44,363 bases of DNA from Zygnema cylindricum (GCA_037447655.1 JBBHKE010000676.1:122601-166963), one strand, 5' to 3'. Shown: positions 11,150-22,766, counted from the stretch's first letter. Made by a program: numbers and translations. Notes: generated by a model not told the origin, from the sequence alone.

Positions 11150-11403
11150 AATAGTGTTTTAGTAGTTAAGAGATAGAATTATTAAGAGTGGAGGGTAGTG
11201 GAAAACACTTTAATAAGAAGGGTTGAGCCACGAGGGCAAGAGACCAAGCTAATGTTATGTGGACAGAAGCTTCTTCTAATTTAAAGTTTATCCTTGTGTG
11301 AGTGTTGTCCAATGTGGATGTGTATTTTCCAATGTGTGGAATGTGTGGTTGGGAATGTTTGTAGTAATGGGATTTTGTGAGAGGTAGGAGATCCTGTTAC
11401 AAA

Positions 11404-12184
11404 AACCATGGCGGAAAGTTTTAAAATTTGTGACGTTGATGCTTTCATAATTTGAGCGTGACGTCAAAATGTCACAAACCCTACACATCTACAATGTCAC
11501 AAGTAGTTAGACGTCTACAACCGTCACCATTTTGTAAACGTCATCAATTGTTACAAATTTTGTAGTCGTCTACAACCGTCACAAATTACCCCCACCTCTA
11601 CATCCGTCACAATCTAAAGTAACCATTTTATTTCTTTACATACGAATGCTCTGAAAGTAGTGCGGAGAATCTTTGCTAGAAACAAAGTTAGAAGACTAAA
11701 GTTTCGGTAACATGCGAAAGTACCCTAATTTTGCTAAGTTAGAAGTAAATGGGGACATACCCCAAGGTGTTGTACCCATAAAACCGAAACTTTGTAATAT
11801 TACTTTGGATTTCAGCGCAAAATTTACGTTGTACTTTTTAAAGTGTTCCTATGTCCAGAGTAAGGGCACATTTCCCATGTAACCTAAACTTAGTCTTGTA
11901 ACTTTGTTTTTTATCGAAGATTCTCCATACTAATTTCAATGCATTTTGATATAATGCAATTAACTTGTTACTTTAAAAAGTGACGGATGTAGACGTGGGT
12001 GTAATTTGTGACGGTTGTAGACAACTACAAAACTCGCGACAATAGATGACGTTTACAAAATAGCGACGGTTGTAGATATCTGGTTACTTGTGACATTGTA
12101 GATGTTTAGGGTTTGTGACATTTTGATGTCACGCTGAATTATGACAGCGTCAACATCACAAATTCCAAAATTTTCCGCCATGGT
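11404..12184. mobile_element. Foldback element with long arms, about 780 bp
   Basis: Left arm 11404-11640 is a diverged reverse complement of 11950-12184; both ends carry CCATGGCGGAAA or its complement. The inner part (11640-11950) is also partly self-complementary, including AGAATCTTTG-type and TTTCGGTAACATG-type matches. Each arm carries about five spaced copies of GTGACGGTTGTAGAC or shorter forms, like the subterminal repeats that bind transposase in other foldback or hAT-like elements. No transposase is present. Confidence 0.75.
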
Positions 12185-12185
12185 T

Positions 12186-12760
12186 TCCGATTGTTTTTTT
12201 TTTGTCCTTTCTTACTCTACTTGCCATCAATACACGCCGAAAGATAGTGAAAAGAATCGTTTTTATAGATCTTTCATTCAATACCATTATTGACGTTTTT
12301 CATTGCAACAATTGTGAGATAGACGCGGTAGTGGGAGAGGGAGAGAGAGAGAGAGGCGCTATCACGGACTTCCCTTTTGCGAACTGGCGTTTGTTGGTTG
12401 AGACCCCTCCACGGCAAATATACGAAAAAAAAACGCACGGAAAAAAGTGAAGCACAAGCTGGAAATGTGCAGTGGATTTTTTTTTTGGGTACTCCGCGCA
12501 CAAAAAATTGTCAAAAATCTTTGACGTGTGCGACATCATTTGCATATTCGCTCACATCATGGAACTTTTTTTAAAATCACCCCTCGAGGTGATTTAATGT
12601 AAAGTTTGAAGATGAGCTGGAAGGACACGAAAATGGGTCGAAACGCGCTAGATGACAAATTTCATCGCGCTAAACGACAAACTGCATCGCGCTAGACGAT
12701 GAACTATAGTACATTTGAAGTTTGAAGGTAACGCAATTTTTACAATCGTAACTGAGCGAG
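12186..12760. repeat. Right arm of the outer inverted repeat
   Basis: Reverse complement of 9890-10426, directly abutting the 780-bp foldback. It contains the near-palindrome ATCACCCCTCGAGGTGAT near 12579 and three tandem units of about 21 bp with the core CATCGCGCTARACGACAAA at 12640-12710. Confidence 0.72.
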
Positions 12761-12769
12761 GGACTACGA

Positions 12770-13340
12770 AATGAAATGTAGACAACTATGAAACTTACTA
12801 AAATGATGACGTACACAAATACGACGACAGTTGTAGACATCAAGTTTTTTGTGACATTGTTGATGTTTCACGTTTTGTGACATTGCAACTACCTTGCGAT
12901 GTCATTAGTATCGTAAACTTGTAGCCATGGCTTCCCGATTTTTTTTTTTTTAACTTTTATTATTTGATATGCCATCAAACCACGACCAATGATATTAAAA
13001 AGAAATGTAAAAAAGCCCATGCATTTGAGACCATTATTGTTGTTTTTCATTTAGAGAAGAGAAAAAGAGGAGCGGTCGAGTGACAAAGAGGGGGAGAGAC
13101 TAGGACAACGTAAAATTTTGCAAAGGACCCATAAATTAAAACGGGGGTTTGAAACCCTTGCGATTTTTTTTTGGGTACATGCTTGTCATTTTCCTACAAA
13201 CATATGAGTAACAAGCAGTGAAAAAAATAGCGTGTATTCTCCCTCATCCAATTTTTTTCGAAAATGTTTGACGCATGCAATAACGTTTTCATGTTCGTTA
13301 AGCTGTTACTTTTAATAAAAACCACCTCACGAGTTCCTCA
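12770..13340. repeat. Third diverged copy of the foldback arm and outer repeat
   Basis: Runs in the same orientation as 12040-12600: GTTGTAGAC and GTGACATTG words, then CCATGGCTTCCCGATTTTT, a TGCCATCAA motif, a purine-rich tract near 13070, TTGGGTAC, and finally a decayed palindrome (CCACCTCACGAG, near 13322). It looks like a tandem or independent insertion of the same composite. No coding content is recognised. Confidence 0.6.
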
Positions 13341-13599
13341 CTTTTAGATTTTCTGTTGGATTCTGGTGGACTCTCGTCCACTTTGTCCGAAGGTACATAT
13401 CATGTGCAAATTTTGAGAATTACGGTGGTATTCTATCGTGACATTTTTATGTATCAAACAACGTGTCGCGAATTTTTGATTTCTATAATTGACAAAACAC
13501 CTTAAGTTACAAAAAAATTGAATGCCTCGCAGATGAATATCCAACGATCATTGTTACCTTAAAGACTTTTGGATAATATTGGCAAGATTATTTGTAATT

Positions 13600-14236
13600 T
13601 TGTTTCACGGATAAAATGAAATTTGTGGTACGTCATAGTACGGAGAGGTCCGAACTTCTGTAAAGAACCTTGCTTTTTGCCTGATGAAACTTCGTCTTTA
13701 GGGAGGACTTCCATTAGCGAAAAAATAGGGTTGTTTCCTGAGGGCCGTTTCGTAAAATTTTGTACCACTTTCTTTTTTTTCAACAAAAACATCTTTACAG
13801 AAGAATCTCCAAGGTTGTAGGTGTAAAAGCTTATCGTTGGATGCATTACATTTTTAATACGAGACGCCACGTCGCTAACCCTAGAGTGTGTGGCGCACAT
13901 CCACAGTGAGAACATTTGCACACACTGAACGTGTAAAAATGGTCCGTGTGGAAAAGGAAAAAAATCCACGATGAGCGCGCGCTTATGTGCGTACACGTTG
14001 TATGGGCCATGCGCCTTCCGCCATGGTGGATGCGAATCTGCCAAAAGTATCCCGTCACGCTCCCACCATCAAAGTTTGCCGCCGTCGTTATGTCGTTCCG
14101 TTTTGAATTTTTGGATAGTACATTATAATGCCCTCTGTACGAATCATTAATTACCTACGTTGGTACAGATATTACCTCCGCTGGTAGAGATATTACCTCC
14201 GTTGGTACAAATATTACCTCGGCTAGTACAGATATT
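13600..14236. repeat. Dispersed repeat, copy 1, with 21-bp tandem units at its end
   Basis: Direct, diverged relative of 14560-15130. Shared features include TCGTTGGATG, GTACACGTTGTA/GTGCACGTCGTA and GTACGAATCATTAA. The right end has four 21-bp units with the core ATTACCTCCGTTGGTACAGAT starting at 14150, 14171, 14192 and 14213. No gene is seen. Confidence 0.65.
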
Positions 14237-14559
14237 GCGTTCTGACTTTGCCTTTGAAGTTTCTTTAAAGATTTTAAGCATTGAATATTAACCTACGTGT
14301 TACTAACCAAAATGAGCCACGCAAATAAAAAGTGATTTAAAGACCCGACATAATGGAAGGCATGCCATGGAAGGCACGCCATTCAGTAAATGTATCCGCA
14401 CAATTACTAAAACGCCTAATGGAAGTCCAGCCTAAGTAGCATAATTTCTTGTGGTGTGTGCCTGTATGGGTAGCCATTTGCGGATAACCGATATGTACAT
14501 TTTTTTGACCTTACGATAACCGATATGCTGGTCTGTTATATCGATAACGAAATTACATC

Positions 14560-15130
14560 CATTATAATCTTTAGGGTAACATTCCATTAGACGAAAAGTG
14601 GGGTTAGTTACTTTGAAGCCGTACGTTTTTGTACAGTGCCATACATAGCCGTACCTTTTTTTTTTTGTTAGACGAAACATCGTTACTAGAAAGCTGTCGG
14701 GAAGCGCCAATGATGTAAGCGTAATTCTTGACCGTTGGATGTTTCACCTTTTGAGATCCGTGAAGCAATGGCGCATATCATCCAGTGGGCCCCAACTCTC
14801 CTCGCGCGAGGAGAGTTGGGGCCCACTGGATGATGTGCGTGATTGCTTCGATGATTACAATTGGTACACGTGAAAAAGGAAAAAAAATCTACTTTTTGTT
14901 GATCACACGCGTGCACGTCGTACAGGCCACGTGCCACCTGCCACGCTGGATACACGTCAACCGAAAGTATCATCGCACGCTCCGTCTGAAATCCACCGAC
15001 CTTCAACGTTCGCGACGTCTTTTTGCCATTCCGTTTCGAAATTTTGATTTTCATTTTCAAAATTAAAATTTGGCCGCAAACTTTTCGTACGAATCATTAA
15101 CCACCTCCGTTGGTAAAGATATTATCGTTT
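14560..15130. repeat. Dispersed repeat, copy 2, containing a large palindrome
   Basis: Second copy of the family at 13600-14236, same orientation. It differs by carrying a large palindrome at 14762-14849 where copy 1 has unrelated sequence (annotated separately). Open frames across the palindrome on both strands are mirror images and are not taken as genes. Confidence 0.65.
14777..14834. repeat. 58-bp perfect palindrome
   Basis: The centre lies between 14805 and 14806 (CTCGC and GCGAG). Arms of 29 bp are perfect complements. With three mismatches the symmetry extends to 14762-14849, ending in GAAGCAAT and ATTGCTTC. It is GC-rich in an AT-rich neighbourhood. Confidence 0.95.
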
Positions 15131-15976
15131 AGATTTTATGTTTGTAGAATATTTTTAGATTTTCAAAATTTGAACACTAACTACGTGGCACCAATCATAA
15201 TTTCGAAAGGTTTTTCACTGGCCCGACACAATGGAGCAGACTTCCAGTAAACGCTGTTAGTAGACTTTTCCGTACATTTACATGGACCACCTAATGGAAT
15301 GTTACCCTTACCCTTTCTCTCTATCACTTCTTCATCTGTGTGTAATTTACATTTAGCTTAAATGCATTAAATGTCGGTTAAATTTTATGAGTGGCCTCGT
15401 TATGGTTTGACAGCCCTTACAACATAGGAGTTTATTGTTTCTATTGGGCGACTGCAAATAAGAATGTCACCTACAGATTTTAACCATACTTTATTTCCAG
15501 TTGAAATTAGATTTTGCTTTATATTTTGTCTTATGAAATATGGTGGAGAAAATATTGGTTAGAAAGAAAAATCCTAACCCGATAACATTGTACCAGAATA
15601 TGGGAAATGAATGGGATATTCAATTTTCCCAATATTCTTGTGCGAATCCACATTTACCGAATATTATTTTAACAAATCAAGTGACTATAGTCCATAAATC
15701 TACATTTGCGAGGAAGTCAATTTTGGGGGACATAGAATCTCATGAAGGGTTTTCACTTGACTAAACGACAAAAATGCTAACAAGAATCGAAGTGAAAGCG
15801 ACAAATAATGTTCAAATTATCCAAGTGAAAGAGACAAATAATTTTCTAATGACGGATATACATGAACGAAATACAAAGGGGATTATGTTTGTAACTTAAA
15901 GTGCACACTGATAGATTTCCTAGAAATCAGGGATTCGGCATGTCCCATGCTAAAAAAAATTGAGCCGGCCGCAAGA
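15131..15976. other. Gene-free stretch upstream of the small gene
   Basis: AT-rich sequence without a recognised product. A mirror-like inverted match (AATATGGGAAAT with TTTCCCAATATT) lies near 15598-15640. The lower part may hold the promoter of the small gene that starts at 16158, but no specific element can be named. Confidence 0.5.
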
Positions 15977-16075
15977 TTTTAACATGCTTCATTGACACCA
16001 ACAAACTACTTTTAACATGCTTCATTGACAACAACTAACTACTTTTAACATGCTTCATTGACACCAACTAACTAG
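15977..16075. repeat. 33-bp tandem repeat, three units
   Basis: Units start at 15977, 16010 and 16043 and read TTTTAACATGCTTCATTGAC followed by AMCAACWAACTAC. Only one or two bases differ between units, so the duplication is recent. It ends about 80 bp before the start codon at 16158. Confidence 0.92.
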
Positions 16076-16157
16076 TAGAATTGAGTCAGCTGATAAGACC
16101 AATAAACAATAGAGGTGGTGTAACAAGATTTTCCTACTCTAATAAAATTACGTCATT

Positions 16158-16775
<618 letters not shown>

Positions 16776-18615
16776 GTGATAACTGTAAACACCAAAATCC
16801 ATCTGTTTGTTCTTACAACATGCACATGCCATCTTTGTACAGTGAGCAATGGACATTCTTTCCAACTGAATAATAATCTATGCTTGAGATAGCGACCAAT
16901 TGGATGGTTTTTGTTAGTTAAAGTACATTGCATTGGATGCAGGCAGAGTACCATGTGGTCCAAGATATTCCCGGAGAGTACCATGAAGTCCCCCATGGAA
17001 CCATAAGTCCGGAGTAAGAGTAGCTTTTCTCGGGACTTAATGGCGTCAGAGCCGATGCTCAAGCAAAATAAGAGCCATGTTTAATCCGTACTTCGGGTCT
17101 GTCTTTCTAACAGCAGTGGAAAAGAATCGGCCTTCACATATAATGCCTAACGATATGCCGATGTGTCAAGGATCAAATTTTATTTAGAAACAACTTTTAT
17201 TCCTCATAATATAGCTTGGTCTCTTGTCGTCTTGGCTCAACCATAATTTTAAAATGTCTTTCTATTTCTCTCCTCTCTGAAGTGATTTCTACTCTTAATC
17301 ACTATAAAATGCTAATAGTTGGTTAGAGATTTCAGGTGCGAATGTCATTGCTCTATCAATGATAACTATCAGTCAGAAAAATCACGTATTACCAAAGTCT
17401 TTCTCCCAAGAAAAAAGGATTTAGGACTCCATTATCAACCAGTGACTTATTCCCTCCATGGACCAGCCAAGCGATCCGTTGAACAGTTTTGTACTTGACC
17501 CACCATTGATCAAATTCGACTCTTGGCTTGCAAAAGAATGCAAAAACTTTAACCACCACATAACATTCTACCGATCAAAGCTACATTTTACTAGGTAACA
17601 TTTCAATTCACAAAATTCGCGTCAATCAAAACACGACTTCACACGCGCTGCGTGTAGTAAATTCGTGAGCGGAAATGCAATAATTGATTCTGAAACCGAA
17701 CAAAAAAAAGCCAAGCCAAAACTGAACAGACAATACAATAGTGAAATTAAACAACACAACATAAATGAAACAACAATTCACACATTAAATCTTATCACTT
17801 TCTTACATTGTTCCAACTAAACAACTTGTTTATTTTTCATAAAAGCCCTCTATCAACCCAGTTATTACATATATTATTTCCACCCACCTTCAAATGTAAT
17901 TCAGATGTAGTAGATGCAAGAGTCCATCTACTATTCTCCTTTGACTTTGTTAAGGCTATAAGGCCAAGATTACGTTTGCTCTTTAAGTAAGCAATACGTT
18001 GATACATGTAGTATTGTGTGTACCACAAAAAGTTCAACGTGAGTTTTTTCCAATCCTGTTTTTAAATTTGTTGTTTATTTGTACTTACGAGCAATCAGTG
18101 TTTATGAAACAACCACAAGCTCTTCCCAGAAAGAATCTTTTTGTCTCTCTTTCAAACTCTTCATTTTCCAATCTGGGAAAAGTAAATCACATTTGTGCTA
18201 TCAATCATAAGTCAAACGAATTTGATAAAAGCATACACAACCAAGCTATAAGGAAATACCGTATTCCACAACTTTATCGATACTACATAAAATCTGTTTT
18301 TTCATACTTTATCATCACGCATATTTACATCAGAACATTCACACTCGAAGCAAAGATTCTTAAGTTTCTTATGTATGTATACCTACCAAACCCACAAAAT
18401 TTCTACAATTAAAAACGCAATTTAACCCGCAATATTCCCAACACCAGAACCCAACTGCAATTTCTACATGCATAGATGAGAAACAAAACACCTAAACTGA
18501 GACACGCCATATCAAAACCGAAAACTTAGTCCCTAACTCGAGCTTGTGAATCCATGGATTGATTCAAAAACATGTCCCATTTGCTTTGAATTCAAGGGAG
18601 AAAAACTCCTCCTCC
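16776..18615. other. Gene-free stretch between the small gene and the cupin gene
   Basis: The left part is probably the 3' UTR and downstream region of the small plus-strand gene, and the right part the 3' region of the minus-strand cupin gene. I see AT-rich sequence, no recognised product, no RNA gene and no strong repeat. Confidence 0.5.
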
Positions 18616-19437
18616 TCACTTCTTGAACTCAAAGATGTCCAAATCTTTCTTGAGCTGCTTTACCACATCATTTCCAACTTGGAAACTGGACCTCAAAATG
18701 TCGTTAGGAATTCCCTCTGTGAGGAAATTGAGGTATTCCGTTTTGGGATAGTCGCAACTGTAGGCCCTCACTTGCTCAGCGCGACTGTCATTATCATTCT
18801 TTACCCAGTGAAGAATCCCCGCTGGAACCAACACCACATCCCCTTTACAGAAATCCCGCTCGAGAGTCTCCCCCTTGGGAGAGACCGCTCCCACTTTAAC
18901 ACATCCCTTCGTGACGAGCGCCATCTCCGCCGCACTGCGAGAACCGGACATTCATGTTAGTTAGAGTCAATTTTATTTTTTTTGTATCTTTAAGAAACCG
19001 TAGAAAGTAAAAGACAAAGAAGAAGACCGGAAAATAAAATAAGTTGAAAAAAAAAGCGAGGGGTACAATGAGATCAAAGTAGATAAATAGGAAAAAGTCG
19101 TAAAAATCAAAAGGGAATTGTGAGGAAGGGTTGCTTACTCGGTGTGCACGTGAGGGGTGTTCACTGAGTTCTTCTCCATTTTCACCACACTAATGGAGAC
19201 GCCCTGTCCCACAGCGCCTGAAATCCGGCCCCACGTGGCATACAAGGATCCGGCAGGCGTCTCAGTTCCGCTCTCCGTTAGCCCTCGCAGCACAAAGGAA
19301 ACGTTTTCTGGAACGGGATACGGAACGGATGTGGGGGAGGAGGAAGGCACTGGGTAGGTGCCTCCCGCCGCACACCCCATCACTAGAATGGAGGCGAAGA
19401 GGAGAGATAAAGAAGACTTTCCGTCAATGAAAGCCAT
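18616..19437 (-). CDS. Germin-like protein (cupin, secreted), complete
   Basis: Germin-like proteins are apoplastic single-domain cupins that bind a metal, usually manganese; some have oxalate oxidase or superoxide dismutase activity, which cannot be told here. Two exons on the minus strand, 19437-19139 and 18934-18616, joined by a GTAAGC donor and CGCAG acceptor with phase agreement, give 205 aa, a usual length. The start chosen is MAFIDGKSSLSLLFASILVM, a typical signal peptide; an in-frame ATG at 19521 adds 28 residues and would hide the signal. Cupin motif 1 spans the splice site: PHVHTDAAEM, with the two His and the Glu metal ligands. Motif 2 is GDVVLVPAGILHWVKND with the third His. The C terminus is DLDIFEFKK. 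The linker TYPVPSSSPTSVPYPVP after the signal is proline-rich and unusual. Confidence 0.85.
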
Positions 19438-19744
19438 TGCTTGTCTGGTCGTTGGTTGAGACTTGAGAGAGAGAGAGAGATTTGTGGGAGTGGGAAAGAT
19501 TTTCGAATTTTGAAATGACATGGTGTTAGTTTCCGCCTTCCGGCGGTTTTATGCGCCGAGGAACAAAATTGGGGTCACGGAGAAAAGACTGCCGTGTTGA
19601 CTTTCGATGAATTCGGTCTAAAAGTGCGACGCGGCGATGAATGCCGTTACGTAACGGAAAGTGGTTCCTTCAGCGTCGATTTTGACTGGTGCTTGTCACG
19701 TCACGTTGCTAATCCTCTTTTTGTGCGCTGAACCCGTAGAAATA

Positions 19745-19965
19745 TAAGGGCATACTCCCATGTGACAGAAACTTAGTGTTGCTACTTTGTTTTTTAGTGA
19801 ATATTTTACATAGTACTTTCAAAGCGTTCCGCTGTAACGCAATTTAACCGTTACTTACAATTGTGACGGAAATAGAGGTCGGTGTAATTTGTGACGGTTG
19901 TAGACGACTACAAAACTTGCGACAATTGATGACGTTTAACAAAATAGCGACGGTTGTAGGCGTGT
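19745..19965. repeat. Solo arm of the 780-bp foldback family
   Basis: Matches the right half of the foldback at 11404-12184: AGGGCATACTCCCATGTGAC, GTAACTTTG-like words, then GTGACGGTTGTAGACGACTACAAAA and GCGACGGTTGTAG. The matching second arm is absent, and the copy ends where MITE A1 begins. It lies 300 bp upstream of the cupin start codon. Confidence 0.72.
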
Positions 19966-19966
19966 A

Positions 19967-20513
19967 CACCGCGAATCGTTATTAGTGTCAAAGTCACTAA
20001 TTTGGGTTCTTAAAATTTTGATTTTTTTTTTCAAATAGGATACATGATTTTAATTTTTCCTTGACGTTAATTAAGGTACCGTACAAAAAAAAGTAAAGCC
20101 CGAAAGTACAATAAAATATAAATAGTGTGATGTACGGTCGATGTCATACCGTACACAACTGTACCTTTTCAAGTGAAAATTTTACAAGCAATGAATTAAA
20201 TCAGACGCGCACGCATAAGAACGTGCGCTCAAAAAAATAGATTCAATTTGGTCGCATAACTGCCATTAAATTAGTCTAACATGTACACATATTTAAATTT
20301 CGTGACGGCGTACGATTTCTAATATTTTGTACGGATATAAATATTAATGTAAACAATTGTACGGCAATTATTCCTTTTTTTGCAACTCCCGAATTAGCAT
20401 TAACGCCAACATTAGAATACAACTTAAAAAAAAAAAAAATCCTAATTAACATTAAGAACGATATTTTTTTCTCAGCACTAATTAAACTTTGACACTAATA
20501 ACGATTCGCGGTG
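19967..20513. mobile_element. MITE copy A1, TIR CACCGCGAATCG, 547 bp
   Basis: Left end CACCGCGAATCGTTATTAG is inverted at the right end. Flanks are TA on the left and TT on the right, so the TA target duplication seen in sister copies is altered here. The interior holds TTAGTGTCAAAGTCACTAA and no protein. Its sequence is repeated, reversed, by copy A2 at 29311-29850. Confidence 0.88.
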
Positions 20514-20609
20514 TTGCATTTTCGTTATTTATGTGTCAATTTATTAGAGGAATAAATATGTTATTGATATATAAATTTTTGGAGGTATTTATCAAAAACG
20601 TCCGACCTT

Positions 20610-20691
20610 GTCAGGTCGGCCGAGTGGTCTACGACGCCAGACTGAAGTTTTGGTCCTCGTTAGGGCAGAGGTTCCAACCCCCTTCTTGACA
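20610..20691 (+). tRNA. tRNA-Leu-like gene or pseudogene with GAA anticodon
   Basis: 82 bases that fold as a class II tRNA. The acceptor stem GTCAGGT pairs with TCTTGAC (one GT pair, one mismatch). The D arm starts GGCCGAGTGGT. The anticodon arm is CCAGA, loop CTGAAGT, TTTGG. The variable arm is TCCT-CGTT-AGGG. The T arm has five pairs with one mismatch and loop TTCCAAC. The body is that of tRNA-Leu(CAA), but position 34 is G, giving a phenylalanine anticodon. TTTT follows within 10 bases, suitable as a Pol III terminator. Departures in the D stem and in the B box (GGTTCCAACCC) suggest decay or a tRNA-derived SINE head. Confidence 0.6.
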
Positions 20692-20918
20692 TTTTCCTTT
20701 TTGATAGCATGACATGTATGTTATCCAATACTTTATCTATGGTACACAAGCATGTGTACGATTTCTAGTGCAATTACGATTCACAAGGAGCCTTGGCCAG
20801 TATGACCGTAAGTGTACGAACCATACATTATTTATTGGTAACACTTATTTAGTAGTTATTGCATGTATTAGAAAAATCTAATAACATTGAATTTTCCATA
20901 CGCAGAATTTATACGCAT

Positions 20919-20950
20919 GTCACGGGTGGCCGAGTTGTCAACAGATCAAT
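20919..20950 (+). pseudogene. 5' fragment of a class II tRNA
   Basis: GTCACGGGTGGCCGAGTTGT resembles the acceptor and D arm of tRNA-Leu or tRNA-Ser. The match ends before an anticodon arm, and MITE B1 starts 14 bases later. It may be a relic cut by that insertion. Confidence 0.4.
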
Positions 20951-20963
20951 ATAGTACAGTCTA

Positions 20964-21462
20964 CCGCGAATCGTAATTAGAGTAAATTACTCGAATTCGG
21001 TCGCTCGAAATTTTGACCCTGTCACATGAAATAGAGTAAATGATTCTAATTTTTTCATTATTCTATTTAAGGTAAAGTTAAATTAGCGTTTTTAATTCTA
21101 ATATAAGTTCGTTTTAAATAGTGTGGAGTACGAACAACCTACGCCCGTGCAAAATTGTACTTTATTAAGTAAAAGAGTACAAATAATGATTTAATACAGG
21201 TCGTTATCATGTAACTACGTTTTAACAATCCGCGTAGTGCAAACGTCATAGAGACGATAAACTGTACGTTTTGCCAAATTTTGTACAAATACCTTATTTA
21301 CAGTAGAGGATATTAGCGTTCCAAATTAGAGTACTTCAATAAATTAGAGTAAACTTCGTAGTTGAAACAACTCTATCACATAAATTATCGTTCGTTACTC
21401 TAATTTTTTTTTTTAGTTTTTGTACTCTAATTTTGTCATTACTCTAATTACGATTCGCGGTG
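20964..21462. mobile_element. MITE copy B1, 499 bp
   Basis: Left end TACCGCGAATCGTAATTAG lacks two bases of the TIR; right end CTAATTACGATTCGCGGTG is intact and followed by TA. Words ATTAGAGT and ACTCTAAT recur throughout. It is a direct relative of copy B2 (29964-30463). The interior contains no protein. Confidence 0.85.
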
Positions 21463-21473
21463 TACTGTAGAGT

Positions 21474-21955
21474 ATAGCGTCGATCGCTATTGGAGTAAAT
21501 AACGCTAATTCGGTGCCCCCCCTTTTTTTTCCGAAATACAATCAATAATTCTATTTTTTCCTTTACGCCTTTTAGGGTTCTTTTTTTAATTAGCGTTAAT
21601 AACGGAAGTACACCGCGATGTTTTTAGTGTGGTGTACGAACAAGGTTTTTCCGTACAAATATGTAATTTTTCAAATAAAAATGTACAAAAAGTCATTTAA
21701 TGTAATCGCGCACTCATGTGAATGTGCACTGGGAAAAAAAGACGCAAACTCAAATATTCAGATTTTGGCGTACGAATTGTCAGATTTTGTACGGATACAT
21801 ATATTGATGTAGACATCAATACGACGGGCATTTATTATTTGAAAAAACCCAAATTAGAGTTAGTGAATAATTAGTATATATGTTTTTTTTTTTTTTGTTT
21901 TTCCCAATTGGTTTTTACGCTATTTATGCCTATACTCTAATAGCGATTCACAGTG
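21474..21955. mobile_element. MITE copy C, degenerate, about 482 bp
   Basis: Ends GCGTCGATCGCTATTGGAG and CTCTAATAGCGATTCACAGTG are decayed forms of the CACCGCGAATCG TIR; TA follows the right end. The interior resembles copies A and B in layout (GTAC words, then TTTAATG, then a CGCACTCATGTG-like block). Confidence 0.65.
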
Positions 21956-22079
21956 TAGTGTACTAAACTGTTAAAGGCTAAAGTCAAACTGACAAACTCT
22001 AAAAGCCTCAAAAGTTGAATCCTCCGTTGCCACTATAATACGCAAAATTACAGTATATAATTAAGGAGTTAGTATAGTA

Positions 22080-22295
22080 CACCGTGTATCGGTATTAGTG
22101 TTAATAATTTTTTCGCCACTTTAAACATTTATACTCCGAACACACTTCCTCGGTTTTCACATAAAGACCGCCATCGGAAGTTGAGAATCTTACCTTTCAA
22201 TCGTAACCGTCATATCTACAATCAGACATGTGTGTACAAAGAAAAAATGTTTTAAGAGAAAAAAATAGCATTAAAGCAAATAGCGATTCGCGGTG
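22080..22295. mobile_element. MITE copy D, short, 216 bp
   Basis: CACCGTGTATCGGTATTAGTG at the left and AAATAGCGATTCGCGGTG at the right, both flanked by TA. It is an internally deleted relative of the larger copies. Confidence 0.75.
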
Positions 22296-22303
22296 TAGTT
22301 GCA

Positions 22304-22766
22304 TCAGAGGTCGCAAACGGTTAACCAAAACCGTAACCGACCGTTAACCGATCGCCCGCGTCGGATCTGGAACGGATTCGGTTGCAAAATTTGGGGGGTC
22401 GCGAAGATTAGAACAAGTGATTCCCGAAAAAAAAAACCGGTTACGGTCGGGTAAGCAAAAAACTAAAAAAATTGAAGGTTTTGTACTGTCCATACTATCC
22501 AACATTATTTTACTTTGTACTCTTGGTATCGTGGAAGGTATAAGGGAGATACACCACTAATTTTGTACTTATTCGGGTACGAACGGGTACGGGTAGTCGC
22601 GAGAAATCGAGTTTCGGTTAAACTTTTCTTTTCGTAAACGCGTTTCGGGTAACGGTTAACAATTTCGGAGCGTGACATAACCCGATCGAGCGTCGGGTTC
22701 TCAGATTTTGAAAAAAAAAACGGTCGGTTTCAGTTATCTTAAATAATGACTTTTGTGACCTCTGAG
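22304..22766. mobile_element. Foldback element with CAGAGGTCGCAAA ends
   Basis: CAGAGGTCGCAAAC at the left mirrors TTTGTGACCTCTG at the right. Both halves are rich in CGGTTAACCG-type words (ACCGTAACCGACCGTTAACC) that can pair with each other. No protein is seen. Confidence 0.7.

Noticed and set aside
14686-15066. Overlapping open frames on opposite strands across the palindrome
   Set aside because: The symmetry of the palindrome makes the two frames mirror images; neither has a recognisable domain.
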